Position numbers and translations under genes: made by a program. From Sphingopyxis sp. H050 (lineage in GTDB: Bacteria; Pseudomonadota; Alphaproteobacteria; Sphingomonadales; Sphingomonadaceae), in the NCBI RefSeq assembly GCF_001468265.1, contig NZ_LNRZ01000003.1, positions 124,001 through 188,000 on the forward strand: a stretch of 64,000 nucleotides of DNA, read 5' to 3'. The notes below the pieces were generated by a model. That model saw only the letters and a program-made list of their open reading frames with translations, did no database searches and was not told where the DNA came from. Positions 9,241-19,248 of this stretch are shown here, one piece after another; within the stretch, counting starts at the first letter, position 1; every line of letters starts with the position of its first letter.

Positions 9241-10806
9241 TCAGTCGTGGATCGGTGCGTGGGGCTCGAGGTCGTCCTCATGCACCTCGACGATGCCGCG
9301 GCCGAGATGGCTGCGGCTGCGGCTGTAGAGATAATAGAAGACGAGGCCGATCGCGCCCCAGATCGGCAGCACCAGCATCGCGTCGAGCGGCAGGTTGAAG
9401 AACAGGAAGACCGTGCCGGCGATCGTCGCCGGACCGATCAGCCACAGTGCCGGCGTCTTGAACGCGCGCGGCGTGTCGGCGGCGGTCTTGCGCAGGATCA
9501 TCACCGCGATGGCGACCATCATGAAGGCATAGAGCGTGCCCGCATTGGCGATGTCGGCGAGCTTGCCGACCGGCAGGAAGGCCGCCGCGACCGCAACGGC
9601 GACGCCGGTGATCGCGGTGATCACGTGCGGGGTCTTCCACTTCGGATGCACCTTGCTCCACGATTCGGGGAGCAGGCCGTCGCGGCTCATCACGAAAGCG
9701 ACGCGGGTCTGGCCGAACAGCAGGATCAGGATCACCGACGGCAGCGCGACGAAGGCGGCGATGCCAAGCATGTTGCCGACGCCCGACCAGCCGATCTGGC
9801 GCAGCACATGGGCGAGCGCTTCGTTCGAACAGACGAGCGGCAGCTGGTCGGCGGCGAAGGTCGCGCACTGGCGCGCCAGCTCTTCCGAACCCGCCGGGAA
9901 GGGCACGCCGTTCGGGCCCATGATCGGTTGGCCGCCGATGGTCCCGATCGCGCCCGCGGCGACGAGGATGTAGAAGACGGTGCAGAAGAGCAGCGAGCCG
10001 ATCAGGCCGATCGGCACGTTGCGCTGCGGATTCTTGGTCTCTTCGGCGGCGGTCGAGACCGCGTCGAAGCCCACATAGGCGAAGAAGATCGTCGCCGCCG
10101 CGCCGACCGCGCCGATCCCCGATCCGAAGCCGCCGAACACGCCGGCGGGCAGGAAGGGGTTGAACTTGTCGGTCGAAAATTGGTCGCTGGGCAGCGTCAG
10201 CACGATGAAGGCGGTCAGCGCGGTCACCTTGATCGCAACGAGCACGGCGTTGACGCGCGCGCTTTCGGTGGTGCCGATCATCAGCAGCCAGGTGATCAGC
10301 AGCGCGATGAAGACGGCGGGCAGGTTGATGAAGCCGCCTTCGATGCCGCCCAGCGCCAGCGGCGCGCCGGCGAGATAGGACGGCAATTGGATCCCCAGAA
10401 ACTCGTTCAATATCGTTCCGGAGAAATAGCCGGACCACCCGACCGACACCGCGGAGGCCGCGACCGCATATTCGAGGACGAGCGCCCATCCGACGGTCCA
10501 GGCGAGCACCTCGCCCATCGTCGCATAGGTATAGGTATAGGCGGACCCGGCGACCGGGATCATCGCGGCGATCTCGGCATAGCAGAGCGCGGCGACGATG
10601 CAGATCAGCCCGGCGATCGCGAAGGCCAGCATCAGGCCGGGGCCGGCCTTTTGCGCGCCGGCCGAGGTCAGCACGAAGATGCCCGTGCCGATGACGCAGC
10701 CGATGCCGAAGAGCGTGAGCTGAAAGGCGCCGAGCGTTCGGTGAAGCGACTTTTTCTCGGCGGTGGCCAAGATGGCGTCGAGTGGTTTGACGCGACCAAA
10801 TATCAT
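9241..10806 (-). CDS. APC superfamily amino acid permease (cationic amino acid transporter type)
   Basis: The 521-residue inner-membrane protein has about twelve to fourteen helices. The first helix reads FGIGCVIGTGIFVLTSAGA, the substrate-binding GxGxxIGxGIF motif of APC transporters. Helix 3 carries GSAYTYTYATMGE, typical of the CAT subfamily (YfnA and GkApcT relatives). An extracytoplasmic loop around residues 310-350 has two cysteines and may form a disulfide. The ATG at 10806 follows GGGGAATTTTGG; thirteen further in-frame codons upstream lack a ribosome-binding site. It probably imports amino acids; which ones cannot be told. Confidence 0.88.
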   Translation of the reverse strand: MIFGRVKPLDAILATAEKKSLHRTLGAFQLTLFGIGCVIGTGIFVLTSAGAQKAGPGLMLAFAIAGLICIVAALCYAEIAAMIPVAGSAYTYTYATMGEVLAWTVGWALVLEYAVAASAVSVGWSGYFSGTILNEFLGIQLPSYLAGAPLALGGIEGGFINLPAVFIALLITWLLMIGTTESARVNAVLVAIKVTALTAFIVLTLPSDQFSTDKFNPFLPAGVFGGFGSGIGAVGAAATIFFAYVGFDAVSTAAEETKNPQRNVPIGLIGSLLFCTVFYILVAAGAIGTIGGQPIMGPNGVPFPAGSEELARQCATFAADQLPLVCSNEALAHVLRQIGWSGVGNMLGIAAFVALPSVILILLFGQTRVAFVMSRDGLLPESWSKVHPKWKTPHVITAITGVAVAVAAAFLPVGKLADIANAGTLYAFMMVAIAVMILRKTAADTPRAFKTPALWLIGPATIAGTVFLFFNLPLDAMLVLPIWGAIGLVFYYLYSRSRSHLGRGIVEVHEDDLEPHAPIHD

Positions 10807-10907
10807 CCAAAATTCCCCTTTGGGGCCCGGTGCGGGCCTTCTCATGGCGGGACAGACTAAACGCTCCGCGCGTCAGCGCAACTTAATTTCGCGAGGCTTC
10901 CCGCGGC

Positions 10908-13067
10908 TTACCGCACGGTGAAGCGGACGCGGTCGATCATCTTGCCGCCGGGATCGACGAGGGTCAGCATATGGATGCCGGGGCGCGGCAATATCTGTTG
11001 CCCGGCACCGGCATCGCCGAGCGGCGTCTTGTCGAGGATCAGCCGGTATCCGGGGACGTCGCCGCTGACGATCACGGCGAGGCGCTGGCGGCCCAACGGG
11101 ATGTCGGGATCGAGCGCATAGACGCTGCCGCTGACCGGGCTGGTGATGCGCGGGCGGCGCGCGGCCTGCGGTGCGGCGGCCATCTCGCTCTGCGCGGTGC
11201 CGGCCAGGAAATATTCGCGGCGCGGCGGCTCGCGGGTGCCCGGCAGGCGGATCTGGCGCGCTTCGACGCCCGCCGGCATCGCGGGGGCCTTGCCGGGGCT
11301 GCCCGCGTGGAGCGCCATCATCACGTCGCGCCAGACGGGAGCGGCGCCCGAGGTGCCGGAGACGGCGCGCATCGAATCGCCCTCGAGATTGCCGACCCAG
11401 ACCGCGACCGTGTAGCGGTCGGTGAAGCCGACGCACCAATTGTCGCGCATGCCTTTGGACGTGCCGGTCTTCGCCGCGGCCCAGAAGGGGAGGCGCAGCG
11501 CGCTGTCGGCGCCGAAGGCGTCGGCGCGGGCCGAGGCGTCGGCAAGGATGTCGCCGACGATGAAGGCGGCGGGGGCGCTGACGATCCGCCGCGGTTCGGC
11601 GCTTTCCTCGCCGGGCCGGAAATGGACCGGCGACCAGAGGCCCTGATTGGCCAAGGTCCGAAATGCGTTCGCCTGCTCGACGAGGCTGACCTCGGCTGAA
11701 CCGAGCGCAAGGCTGAAGCCGTAATATTCGCCGTCCTCGACGAGGCTGTGGTAGCCGAGCGCCCAGAGGCGGTCGCGGAATTCCTGGACGTCGTCGATGA
11801 CGAGCGCCCGGACCGCGGGGACGTTGAGCGAACTGGCGAGCGCGTGGCGGACGCTGACCGGCCCCTGAAAACTGTGGTCGTAATTCTTCGGCACATAGAG
11901 CCCCGAGGCGGTGTCGAGCTGGACCGGGCTGTCGTCGAGGATCGACGCGGCGGTGAGCCAGCCATGCTCGATCACCTGCGCATAGAGATGCGGCTTCAGC
12001 GTCGAGCCCGCCTGCCGCGGCGCATTGGCGCCGTCGACCGCCGCCGCGGTCGATTTGAGGCCGACGCCGCCGACATAGGCGAGGACGTCGCCGGTCGCAT
12101 TGTCGAGCACGACGACCGCGCCGTCGCGCACGCGGTCGGAGCCGAGGCCCGCGAGCTGGCGGCGCAGCGCGACGATCGCCGCGGTCTGGACGGTGCGGTC
12201 GATGGTGGTGGCGACGCGCTTGCCCGGCTTGTCGAGCAGGCGCGCCGCGAGGTGCGGGGCCAGCCCGGGATCGAAGCGCGTCGCGCGCTCGCCCGAGACG
12301 AGCGTCGCGGCCGCGGCTTCGATCGCGCCGCAGTCGGCGGCCTTGGCGACCCGGCAGGCGCGTTTGCCGAGGGCTTCGGCGCTGGCGGCGGGATTGGGGA
12401 GCAGGCCCGCGAAGAGCGCCGCGTCGGCGCGGTTCATCGCGGCCGGGGTCTTGCCGAACAGGCTTTGCGCGCCCGCGCCGATCCCCTGCGCCTCGCCGCG
12501 CAGCGGCAGGAGGTTGAAATAGGCCTCGAGCATCTGCTCGTGCGTCCAGTCGCCTGCGAGCGCTTGCGCCGCGCGCATCTGGCGCAGCTTGGCGAGCCAG
12601 CCGCGCTGGCCGGGCTGCGCGAGTTCGGGGGCGAGGAAGGCGGCGAGCTGCATCGGCAGCGTCGAAGCGCCGCGCGACTTGCCGCCGGTCCAGCGCGCCT
12701 TGGCCGCGCTCGCCATCGCCAGCCAGTCGACCCCGCCATGCGACCAGAAGCGGTGATCCTCGGCCGCGACGACGGTGTCGCGCACCGCGGGGTTGATGTC
12801 CTTCAGCGGCACCCAGGGGAGGCGGCGGCGCTCGAAATCGACGCGCTCGCTGTCGAGAAGCCGGCCGTCGCGGTCGTAGAGCCAGGCTTCGCTGGGCTGC
12901 CAGCCGGCGCGCACGGCTTCGTAATCAGGCATCGCCGGCGGCCGGGTGAGCAGGTGCGCGGCGGTGGTGAGGATGAGCGCGGCGAGGGCGAGCCAGCCGA
13001 GGGCGTCCAGCCAGCGGCGTTTGTGCGAAAGTCCGCTGCCTTCAACCGTCTCCAATAAAGTCGTCAT
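10908..13067 (-). CDS. pbpC: Penicillin-binding protein 1C (bifunctional glycosyltransferase/transpeptidase)
   Basis: The 719-residue protein is anchored by a membrane helix at residues 24-42 and builds peptidoglycan in the periplasm. The GT51 glycosyltransferase domain has EDHRFWSHGGVD with the catalytic glutamate and GASTLPMQLA. The transpeptidase domain has GSTLKP (active serine of SxxK), SLN and KTGTS. A C-terminal BiPBP_C domain of about 90 residues is specific to PBP1C. The gene follows the alpha-2-macroglobulin gene by 125 bases on the same strand, the classic pairing. The start codon lies at the edge of a palindromic repeat, and no ribosome-binding site is visible. Confidence 0.93.
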   Translation of the reverse strand: MTTLLETVEGSGLSHKRRWLDALGWLALAALILTTAAHLLTRPPAMPDYEAVRAGWQPSEAWLYDRDGRLLDSERVDFERRRLPWVPLKDINPAVRDTVVAAEDHRFWSHGGVDWLAMASAAKARWTGGKSRGASTLPMQLAAFLAPELAQPGQRGWLAKLRQMRAAQALAGDWTHEQMLEAYFNLLPLRGEAQGIGAGAQSLFGKTPAAMNRADAALFAGLLPNPAASAEALGKRACRVAKAADCGAIEAAAATLVSGERATRFDPGLAPHLAARLLDKPGKRVATTIDRTVQTAAIVALRRQLAGLGSDRVRDGAVVVLDNATGDVLAYVGGVGLKSTAAAVDGANAPRQAGSTLKPHLYAQVIEHGWLTAASILDDSPVQLDTASGLYVPKNYDHSFQGPVSVRHALASSLNVPAVRALVIDDVQEFRDRLWALGYHSLVEDGEYYGFSLALGSAEVSLVEQANAFRTLANQGLWSPVHFRPGEESAEPRRIVSAPAAFIVGDILADASARADAFGADSALRLPFWAAAKTGTSKGMRDNWCVGFTDRYTVAVWVGNLEGDSMRAVSGTSGAAPVWRDVMMALHAGSPGKAPAMPAGVEARQIRLPGTREPPRREYFLAGTAQSEMAAAPQAARRPRITSPVSGSVYALDPDIPLGRQRLAVIVSGDVPGYRLILDKTPLGDAGAGQQILPRPGIHMLTLVDPGGKMIDRVRFTVR

Positions 13068-13164
13068 GCTGAACTTGTTTCAGCATCCATGGCCCGGCCG
13101 TGCCTGCGACGCGGCGCAGGCGGCGAGGGCAGGCCATGGACCCTGAAACAAGTTCAGGGTGACG
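13062..13164. repeat. Palindromic repeat, family B (GTCATGCTGAACTTG), copy 1
   Basis: The left arm is GTCATGCTGAACTTGTTTCA and continues into GCATCCATGG. The right arm is CCATGGACCCTGAAACAAGT and continues into TCAGGGTGACG. The arms are near-complementary, so the transcript could fold into one long hairpin. A second copy with the same arms but a different centre lies at 40522-40624. The element fills the gap between the alpha-2-macroglobulin and pbpC genes, and its end contains the CAT that is the pbpC start codon. Confidence 0.85.
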
Positions 13165-13192
13165 AGGATAAGGTGGCGACGGTCGTTTTCCA

Positions 13193-16100
13193 TCACTCCG
13201 CCGACGCCGCCACCGTCACCGGCGCGTTCGGCCACTGGCCGCGGATCGCGGGAGAGTACATCGCCTCGACGCGCGTCGGGGGGAGCGAGAAGCGGCCCGA
13301 GCCGTTGAGGCGGACGACATATTCGACCGCGTGCGTTCCCGCGGGCATCCAGCCATAATAGCCGCGCCAGCTGTCCTTGGCGCGCTCGACATAGGACGGC
13401 TGCCAGTTCGACCCGCCCGCCTGTTCGCCCAGCATTTCCGACTGGCCGCCCAAATTGCCGACGATCGTCGCGCCCGGCGGGACCGGGTCGTTGATCACGA
13501 CCCAGGTCCGGCCCGCGGCGGCGATGACCTCGATCCGCACCTTGATCACGTCGCCCCTCGTCAGGCGGCTCGGGTCCGCCGCCTTGACGACGCTGACCGA
13601 GCGCTTGATGCGATAGCCGGCGTTGAGCGGTTCCTTGAGGGGGACCGCAGCCTTGACGCTGACCGTCGCCCAGGGCGCGCCGGTGCCCTGATGCTGAAGG
13701 CTCATCGTCGCGGCGTTCAGCGCGACGCGCAGCGGCGACGGCGTTTCAGCGGGCAGCGGCCAGCTTTGCGACGCGCTATTGCCCGCGAGGCTGATGCTGG
13801 TCACGCCGGTGATTGCGCTCGCCGGATAGAGCCCGGCGAAACGGCGGACGGTGACCGCGCCCCACGCATTGGCGGGGGTGGTGTCCCAATGGCCCTTGCG
13901 CTGGCGCTGCGCCACGCCGACCATCAGCTTGCCGGCATCATCCTCCCAGCCCTTGCGGCCGAGCACGGCTTCGAGCGCCTTGATCGCCATCTCGTCGCCG
14001 CTCGTCATCATCCACCACGGCGCGTTGCCGTCATCGACGAGGTCGAGGCGCGTGCCTTCATAGACGAGGCGCTTGCGCAGCTCGGCCTCGGCCGCGACGC
14101 GGAGCGCCGCCGCATTGCGGACCCCCGGGGTGCGCTCGATCGCGACGAGCCAGTCGGCGAGCGTGCCGGTCGCCATGTCAACCGGCCTGGTATCGATCGC
14201 CGCGACGAGCGCGGGGGTCGAGGCATTGTTGCGCGCGAGCGCCGCGAGCGCGGCGATGCGGATCGGGCGAAGATCGTACGGGCCATAGCCCTTGCGCGTC
14301 AGCCGCCCTTCGACGACCGCCTGCAGCGCCTTGACCATCTTCGCCTTCGAGGCGTCGGGGATCGCGAAGCCGTTCGCCGCGGTCACCGCCATCACATAGG
14401 CGGTGAGCTCGATCGAGCCGTCCATCCGTTCGTTCGGCCAGTAACGCAGCAGCCCGTCCTTATCGAGATAGGTCGGCATGGCGTCCGCGAGCGCCTGCCA
14501 GCGGCCGACATCGCCGAGCGCGATCGCGCGCGAGGTCGACTGTTCGAAGCAGTTGTACGGATAGATCGCCATATAGTCGCGCACGCCCGACAGCGGCGGC
14601 GCGAGCGTGCCCGCGAGCGCGACGTCGACAAAGCCGCCGGGCAGCGCCCCCGCAGGGATCGCGATCGGCAGCGTCATGTTCGGGCCGACGCGGAACAGGC
14701 TGGCGGCCCAGGTCTCGACCGGGATCGCCGGCTCGACGAGCTGATCGAAGACAAGGCGGTCGCGCGCCTTGCCGTCCTTCGCCACCGCATCGACGGTCCA
14801 TTGGATCGGCCCGGGCTGTTCGGGCGCGGTCACCTGCCAGCTGACCGGCACCGCGCCGCCCGCCGGGATCGTCACGGTCAGCGGCTGCGCGGTCAGGGTC
14901 GCGGGCGACAGCGTCGGGGTCGCGGTGACGGTCATCGGCTTGTCGGTGCCATTGCGGAGCGTGAAGCGCGCATCGAAGACGTCGCCGGTGCGCACGAGCT
15001 CGGGCAAGCCCGCGAAGACGCCGAGATCCTGCACGGTGCGCACGCTCGTTTCGCCCGTACCGAAATATTGCGAGCCGTCGGTCGCGATCGCGACGAGGCG
15101 GAAGCCCGACAGATTGTCGGAGAGCGGGACATCGACCGTCGCACGGCCCTTGCCGTCGAGCGGGACATGGCCCTGCCACAGCAGCACGGGGCGGAAATCC
15201 TCGCGCGTCAGTCCGCTGAGGTCGCCGCCGCCACCGCCGCCGGGTTCGAGCGCCTTGCGGCCGTAATGGCGCTTGCCGACGACCTGCATCTGCGCGGTCG
15301 AGGTGAGGACGTCGAGCGTGCGCTCGCCCATCATCGCGTCGACCAGCTTCCAGCTTTCGTTCGGCGCGAGCTGGAGCAACGCCTCGTCGACCGCGACGAA
15401 GGCGACATCTGCCCCGCTGGCCGGCTTGCCCGAGGGATTCTTGACCTCGATCGCGACCTTCGCCGTCTCGCGGATCGCATATTTCGCCTTGTCGGCCTTC
15501 ACCTTGACGCCGAGCTGATGGCCTTCCCAGCCGACCTTGATCTTGGCGATGCCGAGGCGGTAGCTCGGCTTGGCCAGGTCGACGAGCGCCGTCGGCGGCG
15601 CGCCTTCGCTGGTCTCGATCTTGAAGCCGACCGCGCGCTTCATCTTGCGGAACCAGCTTTCGTTGCCGGTGACGCGCCCGCGCACCGCCATGACCGAGAC
15701 ATAGACGTCGGGGGCGTAGGTGGCGGGCAGCTTGACCTGCACGACGGGGTTGGTGCCCTTCAAGGGCACGACGAAGCTCGACAGCACGCCCTCGCGCTCG
15801 ACGGTGACGAGCGCGGTCGCCTCGCGGAAGGGCATGCGGACCTGAAAGCGCGCGGTGTCGCCCGCGGCATAGCGCGGCTTTTCGGCAATCACGTCCATGC
15901 GGTCGCCATTGTCGCCGCCGAACCACCAGTCGTCGTCGCCCGCGAGCCACACCGAGCGGACGGCGCGCGCTTCGTTGCCGTCGGCGTCGACGGTGGTCGC
16001 GACGACGGTGACTTCGCCCGAGACGCCGGGCGCCATCGCGCAGCGCGCGCGGCCGAGCTTGTCGGTCGTCGCGCTGCACGTGGCGTCGAGCCGCGTCGTG

Positions 16101-19030
16101 CGCATCTGGTTGTCATAGGCGTAGAAGCCGCCGATCAGGCGCCGCCGCGCGGTGATGATCTCGCGGTTGTAGAGCGCCACCTGGACGCGCTGGCCGGCGA
16201 TCGGGCGGCCGTCGAGATCGAGCGCGACGAAGCTCAGCCGCAGGTCGTTGTCGCGCATCAGCCAACCGTCGGTCTTCACCCCCAAACGCACGGCAGACGG
16301 GAAGAGCATGATCCGGCGGCTCGAGGTCAGCGTCTCGCCATTGGCGTCCTCATAATCCATCTCGACCGCCATCTGGGTCGGCTCGGTGATCGGCTGGTCG
16401 ACGGCGATGCTGGTCGTCGCGCTGCCGTTCGCGTCGAGCCTGAGCGGGACCGAGCGCGCGAGCGGCAGATCGGCCTCGGGCTCCTCGCCGCTGTCGTCGA
16501 GCTGGATCACCCCCTCTTTCACGGGCTGGCCGTCGAAATCCCAGTCCTGATAATCCTCGGGTGCGTTCCAGCTGGCGCGGAAATTGGTCCGGATCTCGAC
16601 CGGCAGGTTCGGCGCGGGGCCGCCCGAGAGATAGCCGACGAACAGCGACAGCGGCACCGCGGTCGGGCGCACGGGCGGCGCCTTCGGCCCGGTCACCGTC
16701 GCCTTCATCGTCGGCAGCCGATATTCGTCGACCTTGACCGACTGGTTCGACCAGATCGTCTTGTCCTCGCCGTCCTTATCCTTGGTGACGAACACCAGCT
16801 CGTAATCGCCCATCGGCGCGGTCTTCGGGACGTTCCACGTCGTTTCGCCGCTGCCGGTCGCGGCGATCGCGAAGGGCATTTCGAACTCGGTGTCCGAGCC
16901 GCGGTGGACGAGGCGGAGCTTGCCCGCGAGCGGCTTCGGCGTCGCAAAGCCGGTGCCGACCTGACGGCGGAGGATATGCTTCATGTGCACCGTCTCGCCC
17001 GCCTTGACGAGCGCGCGGTCGAAGAGCGTGTGAAGGATGTCCTCGCGTTCCGACCAGCCATAGGGCAGGTCGAAGTCATATGGGCGGATGCCGTTGCCCC
17101 AGTCGGTCAGCGTGAAGCTGAAATCGTCGCCGCTGCGCGCGCTGACCATCAGCGCATGGCCCTCGCTGCTTGCGGGATCGGGCTCGTCCTCGCAGCTCGC
17201 ATAGGTTTCGGGCTGCGGAAGCGTCGATGCGAAGGCGAGGCGGCCGGCCTTGTCGGCGGTGCCGCGCGCGAGCAGGCGGCCGGTGCAGCTGTCGGTGACG
17301 CGGATTTCGGCGCCCGCGACGGGCAGGCCGGTGTCGAGCGCGGTCACCCACGCGAGCGAGGATTCGCGGCCCCATTTGAAATGCACCGCCATGTTGGTGA
17401 CGAGCGCGGCGGTCGCGACATAACGCGTCGCCTTGCGGCCGAGCAGCACCGCGCCCAGCTCGGGGCTGGCGATCTCGACGACGTGGAATCCCTTTTCGGC
17501 CAAGGGAATGCCGACGACCTCGAACTCCTTGCCGCCGGCGGCGGGCGACAGCTGCATGGCGCGGCGCTCGCCGCCCGCGGGCGCGTCCTCGAACACCGAT
17601 TTGGTGCCGGTGTAGTTGACCGTGACCTCTTCGCCCTTGGCGTTCTTTTCCTCGCGATAATCGGTGTTGTCGGCGTCGGCGACGCGCTTCAGCCAGCGCG
17701 CGATCGCCGCATCGTCGTCGCCGACCTTCAGCGTCGTCGCGGGCATCTTGAGGTTCTTGCTGACCATCGACGCCTCGACCCCGCGCACGGTGACGGGCAG
17801 GACGCCGCCCTCGGACGCTTCGAGAATGCCGAATTCGGCGGCGAATTTGACCAGCGGCGGGGCGCGGTCGATGTGGAATTTCAGCGGGAAGTTGGACTGG
17901 TTCTGCAGGCTGCGGCCGCTCTGGTCGGCGATATCGGCGGGCAGGACGAGCGTCGCGTCGACATTCTGCGACAACCGGCCCGAAAAGTGGACGCGCTCCA
18001 GATATTTGTCGTTTCTGTCGTCGTCGTCGACCTTCGCGGCGTAGCTCTTGCCGTCGGCGGTCTTGAGCGTCGCGGCGAGCGCGGTTTCGCGCGCGACGGG
18101 CGCCGCGAAGACGAGATTGATGTCTTTCAGCGGGTTGCAGCCCGCCTGCGGATTGACGCGGCTGCACGACATTTTGGCGGTGAACGCCGGGCGCACGTCA
18201 TAGTCGAAGCGCTGGTCGCGGCCCGCGGTGCGGCTCGGCACCCCGGCCTGCGAAATGCGCGCGTCCCAGACAAGCGCCATCTCGCGCCCCGGCGGCAAGG
18301 GCCGGCGGCATTTGACCGGGACGACGCGTTCGAGCAGCGCGGAGCGGTCCGATCCGGCGGTGGGGAGGCGCAGCGGCAGGCCGGCATCATAGGCGAAGGA
18401 CTGCACCGCATATTGGTCGCCGAGGCCGTCGAGGATCTCGCCCGCGGTCTCGCGCTTCAGCACGTCGACGGGGATTTTCTCGCCGATGCCGTCGACCGCG
18501 CAATAGGCGAAGCGGCCGACCGAGGCGCGGTCGGCGGCGACGTTGGTCGCGACAAGGAAGATCTGGTCCTCCTCGACGCCTTCATAGGTGTTGCCCGCCA
18601 GGACGGCGCGCACCGACGGGCCGCCGGTGTCGATCTCGAACCGGTCGTTGCCGACGACATTGACCCCGCGCGCCGTGGTGAGCCCCGAATTGAGCTGGAC
18701 GTGGCAGCTGACGCCGCCGGGGAGCGACTTTTCGAATTCGAGCACCCAGGTGCGCGTGTCGACCCAGCGGCCGGTCGCGGGGGTCTTGCAGTCGTGCGTC
18801 GCGGGCGCCTTGGCGCGGGGATCGCCGAGCGGCACCATGTCTTCGGAAAAGCGCAAGGTGAAGCGGCTGATCGTGCCGTCGCCGGTGCCCGACGAGCCCG
18901 GCGTCGCGAGCGTCACCTGCGGCACGGTGTCGCCGCCCGCGGCGGCGAGCGCGAGCCCGAGGGGGATGAAGAGGGCCAGCTTGACCCTGCCGGCGAGACC
19001 TTTCGCCAGCGCGTGCCATCCCATCGCCAT
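13193..19030 (-). CDS. Bacterial alpha-2-macroglobulin (YfhM-like) with thioester motif
   Basis: This 1945-residue exported protein has the MG1/MG2 repeat region, a bait region and the alpha-2-macroglobulin domains. The thioester sequence is CFEQ, with Cys1494 and Gln1497, preceded by PYN. In the family a protease that cleaves the bait triggers the thioester, which traps it covalently; in bacteria this is thought to protect the periplasm. The N-terminus (residues 17-31) is hydrophobic, but I see no lipobox cysteine, unlike E. coli YfhM, so it may be soluble or anchored by an uncleaved helix. GGGGAGA precedes the ATG. It is transcribed ahead of pbpC. Confidence 0.93.
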   Translation of the reverse strand: MAMGWHALAKGLAGRVKLALFIPLGLALAAAGGDTVPQVTLATPGSSGTGDGTISRFTLRFSEDMVPLGDPRAKAPATHDCKTPATGRWVDTRTWVLEFEKSLPGGVSCHVQLNSGLTTARGVNVVGNDRFEIDTGGPSVRAVLAGNTYEGVEEDQIFLVATNVAADRASVGRFAYCAVDGIGEKIPVDVLKRETAGEILDGLGDQYAVQSFAYDAGLPLRLPTAGSDRSALLERVVPVKCRRPLPPGREMALVWDARISQAGVPSRTAGRDQRFDYDVRPAFTAKMSCSRVNPQAGCNPLKDINLVFAAPVARETALAATLKTADGKSYAAKVDDDDRNDKYLERVHFSGRLSQNVDATLVLPADIADQSGRSLQNQSNFPLKFHIDRAPPLVKFAAEFGILEASEGGVLPVTVRGVEASMVSKNLKMPATTLKVGDDDAAIARWLKRVADADNTDYREEKNAKGEEVTVNYTGTKSVFEDAPAGGERRAMQLSPAAGGKEFEVVGIPLAEKGFHVVEIASPELGAVLLGRKATRYVATAALVTNMAVHFKWGRESSLAWVTALDTGLPVAGAEIRVTDSCTGRLLARGTADKAGRLAFASTLPQPETYASCEDEPDPASSEGHALMVSARSGDDFSFTLTDWGNGIRPYDFDLPYGWSEREDILHTLFDRALVKAGETVHMKHILRRQVGTGFATPKPLAGKLRLVHRGSDTEFEMPFAIAATGSGETTWNVPKTAPMGDYELVFVTKDKDGEDKTIWSNQSVKVDEYRLPTMKATVTGPKAPPVRPTAVPLSLFVGYLSGGPAPNLPVEIRTNFRASWNAPEDYQDWDFDGQPVKEGVIQLDDSGEEPEADLPLARSVPLRLDANGSATTSIAVDQPITEPTQMAVEMDYEDANGETLTSSRRIMLFPSAVRLGVKTDGWLMRDNDLRLSFVALDLDGRPIAGQRVQVALYNREIITARRRLIGGFYAYDNQMRTTRLDATCSATTDKLGRARCAMAPGVSGEVTVVATTVDADGNEARAVRSVWLAGDDDWWFGGDNGDRMDVIAEKPRYAAGDTARFQVRMPFREATALVTVEREGVLSSFVVPLKGTNPVVQVKLPATYAPDVYVSVMAVRGRVTGNESWFRKMKRAVGFKIETSEGAPPTALVDLAKPSYRLGIAKIKVGWEGHQLGVKVKADKAKYAIRETAKVAIEVKNPSGKPASGADVAFVAVDEALLQLAPNESWKLVDAMMGERTLDVLTSTAQMQVVGKRHYGRKALEPGGGGGGDLSGLTREDFRPVLLWQGHVPLDGKGRATVDVPLSDNLSGFRLVAIATDGSQYFGTGETSVRTVQDLGVFAGLPELVRTGDVFDARFTLRNGTDKPMTVTATPTLSPATLTAQPLTVTIPAGGAVPVSWQVTAPEQPGPIQWTVDAVAKDGKARDRLVFDQLVEPAIPVETWAASLFRVGPNMTLPIAIPAGALPGGFVDVALAGTLAPPLSGVRDYMAIYPYNCFEQSTSRAIALGDVGRWQALADAMPTYLDKDGLLRYWPNERMDGSIELTAYVMAVTAANGFAIPDASKAKMVKALQAVVEGRLTRKGYGPYDLRPIRIAALAALARNNASTPALVAAIDTRPVDMATGTLADWLVAIERTPGVRNAAALRVAAEAELRKRLVYEGTRLDLVDDGNAPWWMMTSGDEMAIKALEAVLGRKGWEDDAGKLMVGVAQRQRKGHWDTTPANAWGAVTVRRFAGLYPASAITGVTSISLAGNSASQSWPLPAETPSPLRVALNAATMSLQHQGTGAPWATVSVKAAVPLKEPLNAGYRIKRSVSVVKAADPSRLTRGDVIKVRIEVIAAAGRTWVVINDPVPPGATIVGNLGGQSEMLGEQAGGSNWQPSYVERAKDSWRGYYGWMPAGTHAVEYVVRLNGSGRFSLPPTRVEAMYSPAIRGQWPNAPVTVAASAE

Positions 19031-19201
19031 CGCTTCGTCTCCCCGGTCCGCCTGGAAATCTATCCTGCTGGAAACGGGGGCATGAGTCCACCCGTCGCCG
19101 CGTATCGCGCACGGTTAATCGCACGGCGTGAAGTCGCTGTGACGGCGGTCATAGGCCGTTCGGAAATTGGCAAATTCGGGATCGGGAGTTTCCCAATATT
19201 C

Positions 19202-19237
19202 GTCATCCCGGATCAAGTCCGGGAGGACGAGGATGGG
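19202..19237. repeat. Short palindromic repeat (CGGATCAAGTCCGGGA)
   Basis: TCGTCATCCCGGATCAAGTC and its continuation CGGGAGGACGA form an imperfect hairpin with CATCCCGG and CCGGGAGG arms. Similar CCGGATCAAGT text occurs at 50280-50373. It lies in the 218-base gap between the HIT gene and the alpha-2-macroglobulin gene. The remainder of that gap must hold the promoter of the latter, which I could not pinpoint. Confidence 0.55.
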
Positions 19238-19248
19238 TTTATGCCCGC

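Noticed and set aside
9115-10860. A 581-codon plus-strand frame over the amino acid permease
   Set aside because: It includes a terminator hairpin and is Arg/Asp/Gln-rich; the permease on the minus strand has twelve helices and family motifs.
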